Assembly (NCBI GenBank): GCA_024224995.1 | Contig: JAAENB010000468.1 | Location: 1 to 19,924 of the forward strand | Length of the DNA stretch: 19,924 nt | Direction: 5' to 3' | Origin: a bacterium | GTDB lineage: Bacteria; Spirochaetota; UBA4802; UBA5550 | Part shown: positions 16,642 through 19,924 of the stretch, in pieces | How positions within the stretch are numbered: position 1 is the first letter of the stretch | How the letters are laid out: every line of letters begins with the position of its first letter | Notes under the pieces: model-generated | Database searches by the model: none | The model's input: only the letters and a program-made list of their open reading frames with translations | Told to the model about the DNA's origin: nothing | Made by a program: the position numbers and the translations under genes

Positions 16642-16670
16642 AATATACAATAATACTAAAAAAATGTCTA
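16642..16670 (-). promoter_or_regulatory. Candidate promoter of the DUF3047 gene
   Basis: On the minus strand TAGACA (16670-16665) and TATATT (16647-16642) have a 17-bp spacer, in a very AT-rich stretch 44 bp before the start codon. The remainder of the divergent 216-bp gap toward the acyltransferase shows no convincing plus-strand promoter. Confidence 0.45.
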
Positions 16671-16814
16671 TTAATTTTTTGTATTTACCTGATTAAAACA
16701 GGCACTCCGGGCCAATTAAGACTTGACCTATCCCATACCCCTTACGGTACTATCCTTTTTGAAAGGTAATCGGTAGCCCTGACCCCTGAACCCCGGTTTC
16801 TCAAGAGGATTATA

Positions 16815-17435
16815 ATGTTTAATGACGACGCGAAATCATCATATTTAACAAAGCTATTGTTTATAGTTCGATCGAACCTTCACTATCATCTGTCATTTAA
16901 AAAGAAAATCGCGCGTATGACCGGGAGGCCAATGGTCTGGGGTATATGGAATGTTGTTGTTTCCGGTCCAAATATAAACCTGGGTAAAAATGTTGTTATT
17001 GTAGGAGCAAACGGGTTCAAGACCAACCTGACCTGCTATAAAGCCAATAATCATGAAGGGAGTATTACTATTGGGGACAATGTATTGATTATGAATGGGG
17101 TACGGATCAGCAGTGCTGCGGAAATTGTGATTGGTGACGGCTGTATGCTGGCAAATTTCTGTTATCTCACTGACGCGGACTGGCATGATATTCACGACAG
17201 GACCTATTCTCCGGGAAAAACCGCTCCTATTATCCTTGAAAAAGGAGTATGGATTGGGGACTCTGCCATTATTGTAAAAGGAGTTCGAATTGGCGAGAAT
17301 TCCGTTGTTGGAGCCGGTTCAGTTGTAACAAAGGATGTTCCTGCCAATGTTGTAGTTGCCGGGAATCCCGCAGCGATTGTTAAAAAGCTCGATCCGGAAA
17401 AAGTAGTTATTAGAGGCAGTTATCCCAGGAATTAA
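16815..17435 (+). CDS. Hexapeptide-repeat (left-handed beta-helix) acyltransferase
   Basis: The 206-residue protein has many imperfect [LIV]GxxxX hexapeptides: INLGKNVVIVG, SITIGDNVLIMNGVRISS, EIVIGDGCMLAN, VWIGDSAIIVKGVRIGENSV and VVGAGSVVTKDVPANVV. It ends with the usual VVAGNPAAIVKKL. The DADWHDIHDR loop holds the histidines expected at the active site of maa/WbbJ-like O-acetyltransferases. It should transfer an acetyl or other acyl group from CoA to a sugar, in the cytoplasm. AAGAGG lies 6 nt before the ATG. The glycosyltransferase 42 nt downstream suggests a role in surface polysaccharide or glycolipid decoration. The exact acceptor is unknown. Confidence 0.88.
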   Translation: MFNDDAKSSYLTKLLFIVRSNLHYHLSFKKKIARMTGRPMVWGIWNVVVSGPNINLGKNVVIVGANGFKTNLTCYKANNHEGSITIGDNVLIMNGVRISSAAEIVIGDGCMLANFCYLTDADWHDIHDRTYSPGKTAPIILEKGVWIGDSAIIVKGVRIGENSVVGAGSVVTKDVPANVVVAGNPAAIVKKLDPEKVVIRGSYPRN

Positions 17436-17477
17436 ACCGGGATTACAAATTTTAAACCAAAAGCAGGGAGATTTTAA

Positions 17478-18698
17478 TTGAAAATATGCCTTTTATGTTA
17501 CCGGGCAAACCCATACTCCGGCGGCCAGGGTATTTACCTTAAATATATTGCCGATGAATTGGTGCGCCAGGGCCATGAAGTCCATGCCATTGTTGGACCG
17601 CCCTACCCTTTTCATATGGAAGGAGTAATACTTCATAAAATACCCAATAACGAATATTTTGTTAAAAAGGGTTTAAAAATCATAAATAAAGACTCTCCAT
17701 TTGATATCTTTAGTCCAATCAATTTTTATGAATACTTTAACAGCAGGTTTGGAGCGTTTCCGGAGATCAGTTCCTTTACGTATCGTGCCTATTTGCTCCT
17801 GAGAAAACTGCACAAAAAATATAAATATGATATAATTCACGATAATCAATCAGTTGGCTATGGGCTTCTTCTAATGAAGAGCCTTGGAATCCCTGTTGTG
17901 GCAACAATCCATCACCCTCTTTCCATTGATCTTGAGAATGTACTTGAGCGGGTTGTGTTATTTAAAAAAAAGGTAAAATCCGTTATTTTTTATCCCCTTC
18001 TAATGCAGGCTTTTGTTGCCAAACGCCTTGATCACATCATTACGGTTTCCCGTGATTCGCAAAAAACAATTACCAGGGATTTTGGCGTTAAGCCGGAGAA
18101 ACAGACTGTTGTATACAATGGTATTGACAGGAGCATTTTCAGGCCTCTTAAAAATATTAAGAAAAAGAAAAAAAATATCGTTTTCGTCGGCAATATAGAG
18201 GACGGGAAAAAGGGATTTGTATACCTTCTCAAAGCGCTTACCCATATGAAAGAAGAGGTAAAACTGACTGTTATAGACGGCGGTGCTCCTCACCGGAAGA
18301 TAACCCTTCAATTGATCGAAAAACTCAATATTGGCCATAAGATTGAATTTGCCGGTACTGCTTCCATGGATGAATTGGTGGAACACTATTGCCGGGCTCA
18401 TATAGCACTTGTGCCCTCGGTGTATGAAGGTTTTGGTTTTCCTGCTGCTGAAGCCATGTCCTGCGGTGTTCCGGTAATAGCCAGTGACGGTGGTGCCCTT
18501 CCTGAAGTAGTAGGAGATACGGGTATCGTTGTTCCGGCACGTGATGAAATAGCTCTAGCTCATGCGATTGATGGTCTTATTGGCGATACAAAACGCTTAA
18601 AAAAAATGAGCGTGGCGGGAATCGAACGGGTTGAGGAGCTCTTTACCTGGAAACAGGCAGTAAACCAGATGGTTGACGTTTATAAAAAATTCGTATAA
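17478..18698 (+). CDS. GT4-family (GT-B) glycosyltransferase, TTG start
   Basis: The 406-residue protein has a GT-B fold. The N-terminal domain begins ICLLCYRANPYSGGQGIYLK, the usual gly-rich acceptor loop. The C-terminal domain starts near residue 230 (IVFVGNIEDGKKGFVYLLKA). It has the donor-binding motif EGFGFPAAEA (the E-x7-E signature) followed by CGVPVIASDGGALPEVVGD. It should transfer a sugar from a nucleotide donor to a lipid or polysaccharide acceptor. The only sensible start is TTG at 17478, placed 7-8 nt after AGGGAG; ATG codons farther in would cut into the first beta-strand. It follows the acyltransferase closely and precedes a response-regulator gene by 21 nt. Confidence 0.92.
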   Translation: MKICLLCYRANPYSGGQGIYLKYIADELVRQGHEVHAIVGPPYPFHMEGVILHKIPNNEYFVKKGLKIINKDSPFDIFSPINFYEYFNSRFGAFPEISSFTYRAYLLLRKLHKKYKYDIIHDNQSVGYGLLLMKSLGIPVVATIHHPLSIDLENVLERVVLFKKKVKSVIFYPLLMQAFVAKRLDHIITVSRDSQKTITRDFGVKPEKQTVVYNGIDRSIFRPLKNIKKKKKNIVFVGNIEDGKKGFVYLLKALTHMKEEVKLTVIDGGAPHRKITLQLIEKLNIGHKIEFAGTASMDELVEHYCRAHIALVPSVYEGFGFPAAEAMSCGVPVIASDGGALPEVVGDTGIVVPARDEIALAHAIDGLIGDTKRLKKMSVAGIERVEELFTWKQAVNQMVDVYKKFV

Positions 18699-18719
18699 AA
18701 TGTATAGAGGTGATGTTAT

Positions 18720-19924
18720 ATGAAAATTTTACTATTTGATGATGATAATGATTTTGCAGCAGCCCTTCAGGAATCCCTGAGCGACCATCATAAGATCGTT
18801 TCTACAGGCAATTATTACCAGGCCAAAGAATACCTGATTAAAGATAATTTCGATCTTATTGTCTCTGAGATTAAAGACAGCGACGACAACAATATAGGGA
18901 TAAATTTTCTAAAGATCATTAAGGCATCCGGCATAGAACCCCCGATAATAATGCTTGCCTCCAAATCCGATATATCCCTTGCCGTGGAATCAGTTAAACT
19001 GGGAGCATCTGATTTTATTGAAAAATCGGCCGATTACGAAACCACGATTATTAATATCGAAAACGCCATTGAAAAGCTGGTTGAAGCAGGTCCTAAAAAC
19101 AGGAAAAAGGACCAGGGCATAAAAACCGACTGTAAATTTCTATTTGTTGATGATAACCAGGAATTTACCAAAAGCATCAAATTTTACTGCGGTAAAAAAT
19201 ATTACATTGAGACAATTAATGACTTTTTAGGAGCACGAGGTGTTATAGATGAAAACAAGTACGATTGTATTTTTCTTGATATCAACGATGAAGTAAATAA
19301 TGACGACAAAGCCGGAGTTAAATTACTCAAAGATATAATCGCAAAAGACCCGGATATCCCGGTTATTATGCTCAGCGGGTGGACCAACGCCGCTCTTGCT
19401 GTTGAATGTTTAAAACTGGGAGCATACGATTTCCTGGAAAAATCCCTCAAAATATATGAGACCATTGAAAAAGTCGAAGGGATACTTAAAAAGATCACTA
19501 AAGGAAAAGAGAGAGACAACAAAGACCTGGAAGAGACTTTTGCGGGCCCCAGTTACCGGGTTATTGATATTATAGGAGAATGTGAAAAGGTTCGAAAAAT
19601 AAAACAGGAGATCATTGATGTCGCGGATCATCATGATGTTCCCGTGCTTATTTACGGCGAAACCGGTACCGGTAAAGAGATGGTAGCTTCGGCCATACAT
19701 ATTGCCAGCTCCCGGAGAGATCACAGCTTTGTGGAACTCGATTGCAGTGCCATACCGGATTCAATATTTGAGAGTGAGCTTTTTGGTTATACGAAAGGAG
19801 CCTTTACCGGGGCTGTGGGTTCGCGAAAAGGGAAGATGGAACAGGCGCATAACGGAACCCTTTTCCTTGATGAAATAGAAAATCTTTCTCTTGATCAACA
19901 ATCAAAATTACTGAAAGTTCTTGA
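18720..19924 (+). CDS. Sigma-54-dependent response regulator with two receiver domains (partial, 3' end outside window)
   Basis: The frame is open from ATG 18720 to the window edge (401 residues seen). GAGGTGA lies 6 nt upstream. Receiver 1 (about 1-120) has the acidic pocket FDDDND and EKS lysine, but the phospho-acceptor position reads DLIVSEI, giving Glu50 instead of Asp. Receiver 2 (about 138-258) has FVDDNQE, Asp187 in CIFLDIN, LSG and EKS, so it looks functional. The AAA+ domain starts near 285, with Walker A GETGTGKE (313-320), the sigma-54 contact loop GAFTGA (360-365) and Walker B LFLDEI. The C-terminal Fis-type DNA-binding helix would lie beyond the window. It activates RNA polymerase-sigma-54 by ATP hydrolysis. 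It starts 21 nt after the glycosyltransferase gene. No histidine kinase is visible. Confidence 0.92.
   Translation, partial: MKILLFDDDNDFAAALQESLSDHHKIVSTGNYYQAKEYLIKDNFDLIVSEIKDSDDNNIGINFLKIIKASGIEPPIIMLASKSDISLAVESVKLGASDFIEKSADYETTIINIENAIEKLVEAGPKNRKKDQGIKTDCKFLFVDDNQEFTKSIKFYCGKKYYIETINDFLGARGVIDENKYDCIFLDINDEVNNDDKAGVKLLKDIIAKDPDIPVIMLSGWTNAALAVECLKLGAYDFLEKSLKIYETIEKVEGILKKITKGKERDNKDLEETFAGPSYRVIDIIGECEKVRKIKQEIIDVADHHDVPVLIYGETGTGKEMVASAIHIASSRRDHSFVELDCSAIPDSIFESELFGYTKGAFTGAVGSRKGKMEQAHNGTLFLDEIENLSLDQQSKLLKVL

Noticed and set aside
16689..16769. Short open frame ending LDLSHTPYGTILFER before the acyltransferase gene, possibly a gene remnant
   Set aside because: Only about 26 codons, no recognisable family, no start or ribosome site, and other frames are also open across part of it. 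Chance cannot be excluded.
1..19924. CRISPR array, tRNA, rRNA, insertion sequence or phage genes
   Set aside because: No regularly spaced repeats, cloverleaf-like elements, transposase or integrase motifs were found on reading both strands; a dedicated tRNA or covariance-model scan was not possible.

Overview
The window reads as an ordinary chromosomal segment of a moderately AT-rich, diderm (Gram-negative-type) bacterium that uses clear Shine-Dalgarno sites. Outer-membrane biology is implied by a TonB-dependent receptor remnant and a polysaccharide-type acyltransferase/glycosyltransferase pair. Bactofilin, a LysM/M23 peptidase, sCache chemoreceptors and a TruB active-site loop of the form GTLDKFASG would suit a spirochaete or a similar deep-branching lineage. 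No rRNA or tRNA is present, so the phylum remains an inference. Layout: (1) 2-1126 is the 3' end of glutamate synthase large subunit (gltB), followed by a perfect 42-bp palindrome and an EamA-family transporter gene (1225-2118). (2) 2131-2428, which looks empty, holds the wreck of a TonB-dependent receptor gene on the minus strand: three in-order islands of receptor sequence in different frames with most of the gene deleted. It lies directly behind a minus-strand methyl-accepting chemotaxis protein gene (2429-4162) that has a near-consensus promoter. (3) 4425-12686 is a translation/RNA-metabolism cluster: rimP, nusA, infB, rbfA, truB, rpsO, pnp. The ylxR and ylxQ genes often found between nusA and infB are absent. 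Three RNA structures sit where autoregulation is known in other bacteria: a terminator hairpin between a likely promoter and rimP, a G.U-containing hairpin before rpsO, and a long interrupted stem between rpsO and pnp. (4) 12766-15790 encodes an M16 peptidase, a bactofilin and a membrane-anchored LysM/M23 peptidase, pointing to cell-wall remodelling and cell shape. (5) 15810-16598 (minus) is a secreted DUF3047 protein. Divergent from it are a hexapeptide acyltransferase, a GT4 glycosyltransferase with a TTG start, and the 5' part of a sigma-54-dependent response regulator with two receiver domains, the first of which has Glu in place of the phospho-acceptor Asp. No CRISPR array, intact mobile element, tRNA or rRNA was seen. 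The genes are known families; the most interesting items are the atypical dual-receiver regulator, the RNA leader structures, the pseudogene and the palindrome.
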